Positions 26,347 to 35,169 of a DNA stretch of 64,000 nucleotides are shown in pieces. A program made the translations under genes and the position numbers. Location: positions 1 to 64,000 of the forward strand of contig CAMHUC010000001.1 of NCBI GenBank assembly GCA_946188155.1, read 5' to 3'. Position 1 is the stretch's first letter, and every line of letters starts with the position of its first letter. The DNA comes from an uncultured bacterium (lineage in GTDB: Bacteria > Bacteroidota > Bacteroidia > Bacteroidales > Bacteroidaceae). The notes beneath the pieces were generated by a model. It worked only from the letters and a program-made list of their open reading frames with translations, was not told the origin of the DNA and ran no database searches.

Positions 26347-27573
26347 TTATACATTTTCTTTTTGTATGAATGCTGTTAACGTTCGGAAGATAATTTTCAT
26401 GTCCAGCATGAAATTATATGTCTGTCCGTATGTGATATCCAGTTGCTTGCGCTCTTCGGCTGACATCATGCCACCCTTGCCGCGCTCTTCAACCTGCCAG
26501 AGACCGGTGAGTCCAGCAGGTGCCATGAATCGGTCAATGCTTGCGTCGGCTGTCAGTTTCTCAGCCTCATAGAGTGGTAGCGGGCGATTTCCGACAATCG
26601 ACATGTCACCCTTTAGAATATTGAAGAGCTGTGGTAGCTCGTCGATGCTGTACTTGCGGATGAATTTGCCAACCTTTGTGACACGGGGGTCGTTTTCAAT
26701 CTTTACAAACGCATTGTTGATGTCCTCTTTCTTCTCCTTGTTAAAGTCGCTTTCGGCGACGACATAGTCATCACCGACAAGCATTACTTCATCGTCACTA
26801 ATCATCATGTCGGACTCCATACCCATATCCATCATCATCATCTCTGCCTCGTCGCCCAGCGGAGCCGTAATGACGGCTTTCAAGTCTTCTTCTTTCTTTT
26901 CTTCTTCATCCTTTTCTGTTTCTGCATATTGATTGCCAGACTCTTTAGCTACTTGCTTGAGTTTCGACTCCGCATCAACATACATGGAGCGGAATTTCAG
27001 AAAATCGAAAATAGTGTAGTTGGTTCCCACACGTTTTGACTTGAAGAGAATAGGCCCCTTGCTCTCCAGGCGAATGGCAATGGCTGTTAGGATGAATACC
27101 GGTGACAATATGATAATGCCGAGGGCAGAAAAAACTATGTCGAAAAGGCGTTTCCAGATGGGAATCTTGAACTTCAGGATTTTGTGTTTGGCACTTTGCT
27201 CGTCAAAAAGCATACCTTCCCGGTCGGAAATGAACTGAATCTTCTTATTCAGCTCTGTGACGGAAGCACCGACGCCTATGGTGTCGTTAATACCGCATTT
27301 CTGGTAAACCTCTCGGTCTTCCTTGGTCAGCTCGTGTGTCAGTAAGATGATGTATACGCCCCTGCACTTCTTCTTAATGTACGTGATAGCCGTAATATCC
27401 TCATTGCGTACATTCTGCTCGAAGAATAAGATGAAATGCTCGTTGCGTACGTGCGAGACACAGATGGACGCTGCATCTTTGTAATTCTTGGTGAACTGCA
27501 CAAGACGCCCGGGAATGTATTTCAACCTTTCCTCGGTTTCTGTATTATTACCTAAGTATACTACACCTATCAT
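26347..27573 (-). CDS. Initiating sugar phosphate transferase (WcaJ/PglC type) with pseudo-receiver N-domain (408 aa)
   Basis: Catalyses the first step of repeat-unit assembly: transfer of a sugar phosphate from a nucleotide sugar to undecaprenyl phosphate. The catalytic part begins at about 138 (WKRLFDIVFSALGIIILSPV, the re-entrant membrane helix) and continues with GPILFKSKRVG, FLKFRSM, the Asp-Glu pair in YSIDELPQL (311-312) and GNRPLPLYE. Residues 1-120 have an alternating pattern like a receiver domain but lack the phospho-acceptor Asp (FFEQN at 50-54). Residues 205-288 are an unusual acidic, Met-rich insertion (four Met in a row at 245-248) where relatives have a short loop. It lies 16 bp downstream of a single-domain response regulator. 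Confidence 0.87.
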   Translation of the reverse strand: MIGVVYLGNNTETEERLKYIPGRLVQFTKNYKDAASICVSHVRNEHFILFFEQNVRNEDITAITYIKKKCRGVYIILLTHELTKEDREVYQKCGINDTIGVGASVTELNKKIQFISDREGMLFDEQSAKHKILKFKIPIWKRLFDIVFSALGIIILSPVFILTAIAIRLESKGPILFKSKRVGTNYTIFDFLKFRSMYVDAESKLKQVAKESGNQYAETEKDEEEKKEEDLKAVITAPLGDEAEMMMMDMGMESDMMISDDEVMLVGDDYVVAESDFNKEKKEDINNAFVKIENDPRVTKVGKFIRKYSIDELPQLFNILKGDMSIVGNRPLPLYEAEKLTADASIDRFMAPAGLTGLWQVEERGKGGMMSAEERKQLDITYGQTYNFMLDMKIIFRTLTAFIQKENV

Positions 27574-27589
27574 ATAATAATATATTAGG

Positions 27590-27955
27590 TTAGGGAATTA
27601 TCTTTTTAACTCGTATTTTGAGCTCCATAGGATTGAAAGGCTTGACAATATAGTCCTCAGCGCCAATTTCCAAGAGACGTATGCGTTCGCTTGTAGAATC
27701 CTCGCTTGAAAGCATGATGACAGGTATGTGACGGAACAATTCGTTCTGCTTAATCCATTCAAGGAAATCGTCACCACGCATTCCTGGCATGCGAATGTCG
27801 GAAATGATAAGGTCTGGAGTGTTGCCGGCCTGAAGCCATTTCACACCCTGAAGTCCATCGGGGAGCCACTGGACGTCGTAGTCACTCATTAAGTAGATAG
27901 AGAGAACCTTTGCAATGGTCTCTTTGTCGTCAAGTATTAGTATTTTTTTCTTCAT
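27590..27955 (-). CDS. Single-domain response regulator (121 aa)
   Basis: A CheY-like receiver without an output domain. All key residues are visible: Asp9/Asp10, phospho-acceptor Asp53 in ISDIRMPG, Ser83/Ser84 in IMLSSED, and Lys105 in VKPF. It is the first gene of the minus-strand exopolysaccharide operon, behind its own promoter, and no histidine kinase is nearby. With no DNA-binding domain it probably acts by protein contact. The nearest candidate partner is the receiver-like N-domain of the sugar transferase encoded immediately downstream. Confidence 0.88.
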   Translation of the reverse strand: MKKKILILDDKETIAKVLSIYLMSDYDVQWLPDGLQGVKWLQAGNTPDLIISDIRMPGMRGDDFLEWIKQNELFRHIPVIMLSSEDSTSERIRLLEIGAEDYIVKPFNPMELKIRVKKIIP

Positions 27956-27998
27956 ATATGAAACTGTTTATAATCGGTTTGTTATATTATTCTTTTTG

Positions 27999-28006
27999 CA
28001 AAGGTA
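27999..28006 (-). promoter_or_regulatory. Promoter -7 box TACCTTTG of the exopolysaccharide operon
   Basis: Minus-strand TACCTTTG, about 40 nt before the start codon of the response regulator. A TTTG at 28029-28032 lies 22 nt upstream, close to the usual -33 spacing. The genes from 27955 down to 18413 are separated by less than 25 bp or overlap, so this promoter could drive eight genes. Confidence 0.7.
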
Positions 28007-28148
28007 AACAAAATATTTTAATTGTGTTCAAAATATGGTAAAAATTTAACCTTTTCGGCCAAAAAAATTGTTTTATTGAAAAAAAAAGGGGAATTTTGCG
28101 CTTAAAACGTACTATAAATATACATTTAATTCATTTAACAACTAATTT

Positions 28149-29642
28149 ATGGCGAACAGATATTTATTAGGATTCGATGTCGGTAGCTCTTCTGTGAAGG
28201 CATCGCTTGTTAATGCCGATAGTGGCAAGTGTGTGGCAACAGCTTTCTTTCCTGAGAAGGAAGCTCCTATTAAGGCCGTAAAGGCAGGATGGGCGGAGCA
28301 GGATCCCCAGATGTGGTGGGACAATGCAAAACTGAGTCTGAAGAAGATTATGTCCGACTCAAATGCGTCCCCCGAAGAGATAAAGGCTATAGGTATTTCA
28401 TACCAGATGCACGGGCTTGTGTGTGTGGATAAGGGGCTCAACGCCCTCCGGCCGGCTATCATCTGGTGTGACTCTCGTGCGGTGCCATACGGTGAAAAGG
28501 CATTTAAGGACCTTGGGGCAGACATGTGCTTGAGCCACCTTCTGAACTCCCCGGGTAATTTCACTGCAGCCAAGCTTGCCTGGGTGAAGGAGAATGAGCC
28601 GGAGGTCTACGACAATATATATAAGGTAATGCTGCCTGGCGATTATATTGCCATGCGTCTTAGTGGTATCGCCAATACAACCGTAAGTGGATTGAGTGAA
28701 GGTATGTTTTGGGATTTCAAGAATAATCAGGTGGCCGATTTCTTGCTGGATTACTATGGCTTCGATCGTTCGCTGATTGCAGACATTGTGCCGACGTTCA
28801 GTGTCCAGAGTGAGGTCTGTGCTGAGGCTGCTGCTGAGTTAGGATTGAAGGCAGGAACGCCGATAACCTATCGTGGTGGCGACCAGCCTAACAATGCCCT
28901 TTCCCTTAATGTGCTGAATCCGGGTGAGATAGCTGCCACGGCAGGCACTTCCGGCGTGGTTTATGGTGTGCTGGGTGATGTCAATTATGATAAGCAGAGT
29001 CGTGTAAATACGTTTGCACACGTTAATCACACATCAGAGCAGACCCGTCTTGGAGTGTTGTTATGTATCAATGGCACAGGAATATTGAATGCTTGGACGC
29101 ACCGGAATATTACTCCTGAGATTGGCTACGCAGAAATGAATGATCTTGCCGCTTCAGTGCCCATTGGCAGCGAGGGCGTAACAGTTATTCCCTTTGGCAA
29201 TGGGGCAGAACGTGTGCTGGAGAACCGGGAGATTGGTTGCTCTATTAACGGACTGAACTTTAATAAGCATAGCAAGGCTCATCTGGTGCGTGCGGCCCAG
29301 GAAGGCATCGTGTTCTCTTTCTGCTATGGCATGGAGATCATGCAGCAGATGGGTATGGACATCAAAAAGATACATGCCGGTAAGGCCAATATGTTCCTCA
29401 GTCCTTTGTTCCGTGACACGTTGGCCGGGGTCAGTGGCGCTACGATTGAATTGTATGATACTGACGGCTCTGTTGGCGCTGCAAAGGGAGCTGGTATTGG
29501 CGCTGGCATCTATCAGAATAGCCAGGAAGCATTTGCTACGCTTGACAAGTTGCAAGTAATTGCACCCGATGAGGGACATCGGGCAGAATATCTTTCTGCA
29601 TACGCTGCATGGAAAGAGTCTTTGGCAAAGAATATTAAGTAA
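28149..29642 (+). CDS. xylB: FGGY-family sugar kinase, probably xylulokinase (497 aa)
   Basis: Phosphorylates a ketopentose, most likely D-xylulose, for entry into the pentose phosphate pathway. FGGY features are visible: YLLGFDVGSSSVKASLV with the N-terminal phosphate loop, ISYQMHG, RPAIIWCDSRA, and YRGGDQPNNAL with the catalytic Asp, followed by ATAGTSGVVYG and the C-terminal GAAKGAGIGAG. Length is normal. It is divergent from the exopolysaccharide operon; a weak promoter (GAATTTTG, 28091-28098) lies in the 193-bp gap. No xylose isomerase gene is next to it, so the substrate is assigned from sequence likeness only. Confidence 0.78.
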   Translation: MANRYLLGFDVGSSSVKASLVNADSGKCVATAFFPEKEAPIKAVKAGWAEQDPQMWWDNAKLSLKKIMSDSNASPEEIKAIGISYQMHGLVCVDKGLNALRPAIIWCDSRAVPYGEKAFKDLGADMCLSHLLNSPGNFTAAKLAWVKENEPEVYDNIYKVMLPGDYIAMRLSGIANTTVSGLSEGMFWDFKNNQVADFLLDYYGFDRSLIADIVPTFSVQSEVCAEAAAELGLKAGTPITYRGGDQPNNALSLNVLNPGEIAATAGTSGVVYGVLGDVNYDKQSRVNTFAHVNHTSEQTRLGVLLCINGTGILNAWTHRNITPEIGYAEMNDLAASVPIGSEGVTVIPFGNGAERVLENREIGCSINGLNFNKHSKAHLVRAAQEGIVFSFCYGMEIMQQMGMDIKKIHAGKANMFLSPLFRDTLAGVSGATIELYDTDGSVGAAKGAGIGAGIYQNSQEAFATLDKLQVIAPDEGHRAEYLSAYAAWKESLAKNIK

Positions 29643-29644
29643 AT

Positions 29645-29683
29645 AAAGGAACCCGTCATTTCAAAATGACGGGTTCCTTTTTT
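29645..29683. terminator. Bidirectional terminator between xylB and fcl
   Basis: A near-perfect 16-17-bp stem, 29645-29661 with 29664-29680 (core GGAACCCGTCATT), with A-runs on one side and T-runs on the other. It serves both convergent genes; the stop codon of fcl follows directly. Confidence 0.9.
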
Positions 29684-29684
29684 A

Positions 29685-30851
29685 TCATAGACCAGCTTTG
29701 TACCATTCGAATAACTTTTGGACTCCATCCTCAATCTCTACTTTGTGAGTCCACCCTAACGAGTGAAGCTTTGAGACATCGATTAACTTGCGCATGGTAC
29801 CGTCGGGTTTGGTTGAGTCAAACTCTACAACACCTTCGAAGCCAACTGATTTCACAACGAGGTCTGACAGCTCACGGATGGTCAGCTCCTTGCCTGTGCC
29901 TACGTTGATGTGGCAGTTTCGTATCTCGCCAAGGCTTGGTATTGCTCCGCCGCGCCCTGCCGAGTGGTTGCGGTCTACGGCTCCGTTGGTCTTGGCGCCG
30001 TAGTGTACGCTGGAGTATTTGTCGATGCCGATGATGTCGGCGAAGTTCACGTTCAGCAGGATGTGTACCGAAGCATCGGCCATGTCCTCGCTCCACAGGA
30101 ATTCACGTAGCGGAGTGCCTGTGCCCCATAGCACCACCTTGTTGTTGTAGATGCCGTATTTGGCAAGCACCTGCTCGATGTCGGCAGCAGGAGCAGTGCC
30201 GTTGACGCTCTCGACGGGCCGTTTGTCCATGTCGCGGCGAATGCTGTCCCAGTTGGCATCGTGGATGAGCTTGGCCAGATACACTTTGCGCATCATGGCC
30301 GGCATCACATGCGAGTTCTCCAAGTGGAAGTTGTCGTTAGGACCGTACAGGTTGGTGGGCATCACGGCGATGTAGTTGGTGCCGTACTGTAGGTTGTACG
30401 ACTCACACATCTTCAGGCCCGCAATTTTGGCGATGGCGTATTCCTCGTTGGTGTACTCCAGAGGCGAGGTTAGCAGGCAGTCCTCCTTCATGGGCTGCGG
30501 GGCGTTCTTGGGGTAGATGCAGGTGGAGCCGAGGAAGAGCAGTTTCTTGACATCGTGGGCGTATGCCTCGCTGATGACATTGCACTGGATCTTCATATTC
30601 TGCATGATGAAGTCGGCCCGATAGAGTGAATTGGCCATGATGCCTCCTACGAAGGCGGCAGCCAGTACTACGGCATCGGGGCGCTCTTCGTCGAAGAAGT
30701 GGCGTACGGCCAGTTGGTCGGTCAGGTCCAGTTCCTGGTGCGTGCGTCCTACGAGGTTGGTGTATCCCCTTTGCAGCAAGTTGTTCCAAATAGCAGAACC
30801 CACCAGCCCGTGGTGTCCTGCGACATATATTTTCGAGTCTTTAGTCAGCAT
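29685..30851 (-). CDS. fcl: GDP-L-fucose synthase (388 aa)
   Basis: A bifunctional epimerase/reductase that turns GDP-4-keto-6-deoxymannose into GDP-L-fucose. It is an SDR protein: [12 protein letters not shown] is the nucleotide-binding GxxGxx[10 protein letters not shown] carries the catalytic Ser, and Y-A-I-A-K is the YxxxK pair ([10 protein letters not shown]). Longer than the E. coli enzyme (321), with an insertion around 195-290, as is common in Bacteroidetes. Third gene of manC-gmd-fcl; its start overlaps the gmd stop by 11 bp. Confidence 0.93.
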   Translation of the reverse strand: MLTKDSKIYVAGHHGLVGSAIWNNLLQRGYTNLVGRTHQELDLTDQLAVRHFFDEERPDAVVLAAAFVGGIMANSLYRADFIMQNMKIQCNVISEAYAHDVKKLLFLGSTCIYPKNAPQPMKEDCLLTSPLEYTNEEYAIAKIAGLKMCESYNLQYGTNYIAVMPTNLYGPNDNFHLENSHVMPAMMRKVYLAKLIHDANWDSIRRDMDKRPVESVNGTAPAADIEQVLAKYGIYNNKVVLWGTGTPLREFLWSEDMADASVHILLNVNFADIIGIDKYSSVHYGAKTNGAVDRNHSAGRGGAIPSLGEIRNCHINVGTGKELTIRELSDLVVKSVGFEGVVEFDSTKPDGTMRKLIDVSKLHSLGWTHKVEIEDGVQKLFEWYKAGL

Positions 30852-31962
30852 CGTCCATTTGGGCTTTGAGGAATAGCTTCTTTACGAACTTCATGTCGTG
30901 GCGTACCATGATGCGCACCAGGTCTTCGAACGAGGTCTTGTGCGGGTTCCATCCCAGCTTGGCCTTGGCCTTGGCGGGGTTGCCCAGCAGCTGGTCCACC
31001 TCTGCGGGACGGAAGTACTTGGGATCGACCTCGACGATGACTTGGCCTTCGAAGAGTTGCGAGAGCCTGGTGTCTAATGTTCTTGCGCAGATTCCCTTCT
31101 CATTCACCCCTTCGCCTTCCCAGCGGAGTTCGAGGCCCACCTCCTTGAAGGCGAGCGTGCAGAATTCACGCACGCTATGGTATTCGCCTGTGGCAATCAC
31201 GAAATCGTCTGGTTCGGGTTGCTGCAGGATGAGCCACATGCACTCGATATAGTCCTTTGCATATCCCCAGTCGCGCAGCGAGTTGAGGTTGCCCAGATAG
31301 AGCTTGTCCTGATATCCCTGGGCGATACGTGCTGCGGCGAGGGTGATTTTGCGTGTTACGAAGTTCTCACCGCGCCGCTCGCTCTCGTGGTTGAAGAGGA
31401 TACCGTTGCAGCAGTACATGCCGTAGCTTTCGCGGTAGTTCTTCATAATCCAGAAGCCATAGAGCTTGGCCACGGAGTAGGGACTACGGGGATAGAACGG
31501 GGTCGTCTCGCTCTGCGGGACCTCCTGCACCTTGCCGTAAAGCTCGGACGTGGATGCCTGGTAGATTCGGCATGATTTCTCCAGACCGCAGATGCGTACT
31601 GCTTCTAACAGGCGCAGCACACCTGTGGCATCGACGTCGGCCGTATATTCTGGCACGTCGAAAGACACCTTAACATGACTCTGAGCAGCCAGATTGTAGA
31701 TTTCCGAAGGCTTAGTTTCTCCGATGATGCGAATGAGAGAGGATGAGTCGGTCATGTCTGCCCAGTGTAGGTTGACCAGTCGCTTTTTCTTCATGTCGCG
31801 CACCCACTCGTCGAGATAGAGGTGCTCAATACGGCCTGTGTTGAAGGATGAAGAGCGCCGGAGCAAACCATGCACTTCATAGCCTTTCTCGATTAGGAAT
31901 TCTGCCAGGTATGAACCGTCCTGTCCGGTAATACCTGTAATAAGGGCAACTTTCTGATTCAT
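30841..31962 (-). CDS. gmd: GDP-mannose 4,6-dehydratase (373 aa)
   Basis: Converts GDP-D-mannose to GDP-4-keto-6-deoxy-D-mannose, the first step to GDP-fucose. Visible: [20 protein letters not shown] (NADP-binding GxxGxxG), the catalytic [18 protein letters not shown] (YxxxK) and [18 protein letters not shown], a strongly conserved GMD block. Full length. It lies 4 bp after manC and overlaps fcl. Confidence 0.95.
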   Translation of the reverse strand: MNQKVALITGITGQDGSYLAEFLIEKGYEVHGLLRRSSSFNTGRIEHLYLDEWVRDMKKKRLVNLHWADMTDSSSLIRIIGETKPSEIYNLAAQSHVKVSFDVPEYTADVDATGVLRLLEAVRICGLEKSCRIYQASTSELYGKVQEVPQSETTPFYPRSPYSVAKLYGFWIMKNYRESYGMYCCNGILFNHESERRGENFVTRKITLAAARIAQGYQDKLYLGNLNSLRDWGYAKDYIECMWLILQQPEPDDFVIATGEYHSVREFCTLAFKEVGLELRWEGEGVNEKGICARTLDTRLSQLFEGQVIVEVDPKYFRPAEVDQLLGNPAKAKAKLGWNPHKTSFEDLVRIMVRHDMKFVKKLFLKAQMDDAD

Positions 31963-31966
31963 ATAG

Positions 31967-33034
31967 TCAGCTTTCGCCAGCGAACTGCTTGATACGCTGT
32001 TCCTCTGTCATTTTACATATTAATAGCATGTCGTTCTTCTCTGTCACGATATAGCCGTCGAGTCCTTGGATGACAACGCGCTTCTCCTGTGTTGTATGGA
32101 CGATGCAGTTGTGACTCTCCACCAGCTTGATGTCTTGCCCTATGCTTACATTTCCGTAAAGGTCTTTCTTGCTCTGTCCGTAGAGAGAGCCCCAGGTGCC
32201 CAGATCGCTCCATCCGAAGTCGGCAGGACACACAAAGATTTCCTCAGCTTTCTCCATGATGGCATAGTCGACGGAGATACTCTCACACTCAGGGAACCGT
32301 TCGTTGATAATGCTTTGTTCCTTCTCAGTTCCATAAGCGTTGAGCATTGACTCGAATATCTTGGCCATGGTGGGCTGGTAGATCCTAAATGCATTCACGA
32401 TGGTGTTAACGTTCCAGATGAAGATACCGGCATTCCAAAAGTAGTTGTTCTTCTGGATATACTTCATGGCCGTCGCTATGTCGGGTTTTTCCCGGAAAGA
32501 GTCCACCCTGAAGATTTCCTTGTTGCGTAGGGAGGACGTGCTCAGGTCGGCCTGTATGTAGCCATAGCCGGTTTCCGGGCGGTTGGGCTTCATGCCCAGC
32601 GTTACTATGGCATCCGTCTCGCTGGTGAAGCGCATACATTCCTTGATGACGCGCTGGAACTCGGTCGTGTCGGTGATGATATGGTCGCTTGGCGTTACAA
32701 CGATGTTGGCCTTCGGGTCTTTCGACTTGATGCGCCAGCTGACGTATGCTATGCACGGGGCCGTATTTCGGCGGCAAGGCTCGCACAGTATGTTGCCTTC
32801 TGGCATTGTGGGCAGCTGTTCTTTGACAATATCAGCGTATTTCATATTGGTGACAACCCAGATGTTCTCCGGTTGCACCAGGTCGGCGAACCGTTCTACC
32901 GTGAGTTGGAGCAAGCTTTTGCCCACTCCTAAGACATCAATGAATTGCTTGGGGGTTTCTGCAGTACTCATTGGCCAAAAGCGGCTCCCCACGCCGCCTG
33001 CCATAATGACCAGATGGTTGTTCATTCTTGCCAT
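31967..33034 (-). CDS. manC: Mannose-1-phosphate guanylyltransferase (355 aa)
   Basis: Makes GDP-mannose from mannose-1-phosphate and GTP. A nucleotidyltransferase fold with [15 protein letters not shown] (pyrophosphorylase signature), [14 protein letters not shown] and the late FREKP and NAGIFIWNV blocks. It lacks the isomerase domain of the longer bifunctional ManC/AlgA proteins. First gene of the GDP-fucose operon behind a consensus promoter. Start is ATG 33034 or the in-frame ATG 33025; both lie downstream of the predicted transcription start. Confidence 0.92.
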   Translation of the reverse strand: MARMNNHLVIMAGGVGSRFWPMSTAETPKQFIDVLGVGKSLLQLTVERFADLVQPENIWVVTNMKYADIVKEQLPTMPEGNILCEPCRRNTAPCIAYVSWRIKSKDPKANIVVTPSDHIITDTTEFQRVIKECMRFTSETDAIVTLGMKPNRPETGYGYIQADLSTSSLRNKEIFRVDSFREKPDIATAMKYIQKNNYFWNAGIFIWNVNTIVNAFRIYQPTMAKIFESMLNAYGTEKEQSIINERFPECESISVDYAIMEKAEEIFVCPADFGWSDLGTWGSLYGQSKKDLYGNVSIGQDIKLVESHNCIVHTTQEKRVVIQGLDGYIVTEKNDMLLICKMTEEQRIKQFAGES

Positions 33035-33061
33035 AGTCTTTCCTTATTTGTTAATAAGCTG

Positions 33062-33093
33062 CAAAAATATACAATTTATCTCATTCGGCCAAA
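33062..33093 (-). promoter_or_regulatory. manC-gmd-fcl promoter (TTTG-N20-TATTTTTG)
   Basis: Minus strand: -33 TTTG at 33090-33093, exactly 20 nt, -7 TATTTTTG at 33062-33069. It occupies the 81-bp gap behind dedA. Confidence 0.85.
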
Positions 33094-33115
33094 TTTTTTT
33101 GGGGAAAATATTCCA

Positions 33116-33748
33116 TTAGGCTGTTTTTCTCTTTTTCCTTAGGTATGACTTCGCAAGGAAATAGGCAGCGGCAACCAGTAGCAGCAGCAGAATGACGATT
33201 TTTATATACTCTGCATATTCGGCTATTTTGTCGTTGAGCTGATCCTCGGGTACGATGGCGTGCAGATACCATCCCAAGATGGCCAGAACGGAGTGCCATC
33301 CTCCAGCGCCAATAGTTGTGAATAGGATGAATTTCCAGTAGTTCATCCGTGCCAGTCCAGCGGGGATGGATATCAGGTGGCGGATGACGGGCACGAAGCG
33401 CCCTGTCAGCGTGGCTGCCACGCCGTGGTTGTCGAAGTATTTCTCGCTCTTCTCCACCTTTTCCTGGTTCAGCAGGCACAGATGCCCGATACGGCTGTTA
33501 GCAAACCGATATACGACAGGTCGGCCTACGTAGAGAGCCACGAAATAATTGATAGATGCTCCCACGTCAGCCCCTAATGTCGCAAAGAGAATGATGAGAA
33601 ACACGTTGAGCGAGCCGCTGGCTGCATGATAGGCTGCCGGAGTAACCACAAATTCCGAAGGTACAGGTACGACCGTACTTTCCAGGAGCATGAGGAAAAA
33701 GATGGTAGGATAGTTGAGGTTGCTGAGCAGTGAGGTGATGATATTCAT
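33116..33748 (-). CDS. DedA-family membrane protein (210 aa)
   Basis: A DedA/SNARE-associated family protein, implicated in recycling undecaprenyl phosphate or moving phospholipids across the membrane. Two re-entrant helices and about four TMs; the family block GRFVPVIRHLISIPAG is at about 115, followed by MNYWKFILFT and GAGGWH. An N-terminal ESTVVPVPSE motif is also typical. Last gene of mltG-glnS-TPR-dedA; its ATG overlaps the TPR stop as ATGA. A link to lipid-carrier recycling would suit a cell making large polysaccharides, but that is inference. Confidence 0.88.
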   Translation of the reverse strand: MNIITSLLSNLNYPTIFFLMLLESTVVPVPSEFVVTPAAYHAASGSLNVFLIILFATLGADVGASINYFVALYVGRPVVYRFANSRIGHLCLLNQEKVEKSEKYFDNHGVAATLTGRFVPVIRHLISIPAGLARMNYWKFILFTTIGAGGWHSVLAILGWYLHAIVPEDQLNDKIAEYAEYIKIVILLLLLVAAAYFLAKSYLRKKRKTA

Positions 33749-35166
33749 TTGATATTCATATTTTCTTTGATAAAGCTGAGGTATTCGCCAGGTTTCATGT
33801 CGGCAGGGAAGAGGTGTCCCAATACAAGCCTGGCCTCCTTTGGGTTCTTGTCTACAGCGAGTGTCAGATAGTATAGGAATTCCTCTGTGTAGTGCAGATC
33901 CCAGCAGCAGAGGGCCATGTAGGCATAGCCTTCTTTCCAGTCGTCCTCAACCCGTGCGAAAAAGGCCTTGAATAGTTTGTAGGAGGCTTTTACCAGCCGG
34001 TTGTCGTACAGCGACACCATGATGCGCAGCATCGTCCTGGGGGCGTTGCCCGACATCTGGATGGCCTTCTTGAACGCCATCTCCGCCTCGTCGCTGCGTT
34101 TGTTGGCCAGCAGGATATGCCCCCTGATTACTTCCATGTCGATGTGGTCACATTCCAGGTCCTTCGTTTTGTCCAGATAGTACAATGCTGTTTCGGGCAG
34201 TTGCTTCTCGCTGTATGAGAAGGCCAGTTCCTGAAAGATTTCTGCCAGATACGGCGAATCGTCAGGTGCCACGTCCTTTGCTCTCTCCAGTCGGGCGATG
34301 GCATCGTCAAATCGTCCCAGGTTGATGAGGCAAGTGCCCTGATGCAGATAGCCAAACTCATCGAAGCTGGCCTTCTCGGAGTAGCGTTCGAAGAAGTTGA
34401 GTGCCTCCTCGTAGTTCTCCAGGCTGTATAGCCCGTTGGCTTTTGCCAGAATGCTCTCCGGGTCGTCGGGGTCGATGGCGATGGCATATTCGCTACTGGT
34501 CACCGAGGCGCCATAGTCTTCATTCATGAACTGTACACTTGCCAGCGCGTTCCAGTAGTGCTTGGAGTAGGGGTGCTGGTCAATCAGCTCATTGAACAGC
34601 CGGCCGCTGTCCTCGTATTTCCCCAGTCCGAAGAGAGTCCTGGCCATCAGTTCCTTGAAGTCGTCGGAGCTGTCACCCTGTGAGCGGGCCATCCATTCAA
34701 AGGCCTTCTCGTGCTGGTCATATTCCGAGAAGAGGTTAGCCACGTCGTATACGTAGTCCATCAGCTCGTCGGGGGCTGTATCCTTGTATTGTTGGCGGAA
34801 CAGCCTGTCGGCTTCGTCCGTCTTACCTTCACAGATGAGTATTTCTCCCTGCATATATAGGTATTCCAGTTCGTCGAGGGCCTTTAGTTTCTCGGCGTAG
34901 CTTCTGGCTGTGGCATAGTCACCGCAGCTGAGTGCCTCCCTCGCCTTATAGAGTAGTGGACCTATGGCGTCAGGATTGATTTGCAGAGCCAGTGCCACGG
35001 CACGGTCGGCTTCCTCCGTCAAGCCTTCATATTGATAATAGTCGGCTATGTCGGCCAGGTCGTCGGCATCGATATAGGTGGCGTGCCCTGACCTGACCGA
35101 ATCCTCATATCGCCTGAGGATGTCCTGAAACTCTTTCGTCTCGAAATACTCAGTGTTGTCAGTCAT
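33745..35166 (-). CDS. TPR-repeat protein (473 aa)
   Basis: A soluble protein without a signal peptide, made of some ten TPR or TPR-like helical pairs. Good units include YLHQGTCLINLGRFDDAIAR (about 282) and AEMAFKKAIQMSGNAPRT. The acidic N-terminus contains the sequence YIDADDLADIADYYQ. Probably a scaffold for protein contacts; no enzyme motif. It lies 3 bp after glnS and is coupled to dedA. Confidence 0.82.
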   Translation of the reverse strand: MTDNTEYFETKEFQDILRRYEDSVRSGHATYIDADDLADIADYYQYEGLTEEADRAVALALQINPDAIGPLLYKAREALSCGDYATARSYAEKLKALDELEYLYMQGEILICEGKTDEADRLFRQQYKDTAPDELMDYVYDVANLFSEYDQHEKAFEWMARSQGDSSDDFKELMARTLFGLGKYEDSGRLFNELIDQHPYSKHYWNALASVQFMNEDYGASVTSSEYAIAIDPDDPESILAKANGLYSLENYEEALNFFERYSEKASFDEFGYLHQGTCLINLGRFDDAIARLERAKDVAPDDSPYLAEIFQELAFSYSEKQLPETALYYLDKTKDLECDHIDMEVIRGHILLANKRSDEAEMAFKKAIQMSGNAPRTMLRIMVSLYDNRLVKASYKLFKAFFARVEDDWKEGYAYMALCCWDLHYTEEFLYYLTLAVDKNPKEARLVLGHLFPADMKPGEYLSFIKENMNIK

Positions 35167-35169
35167 CTG

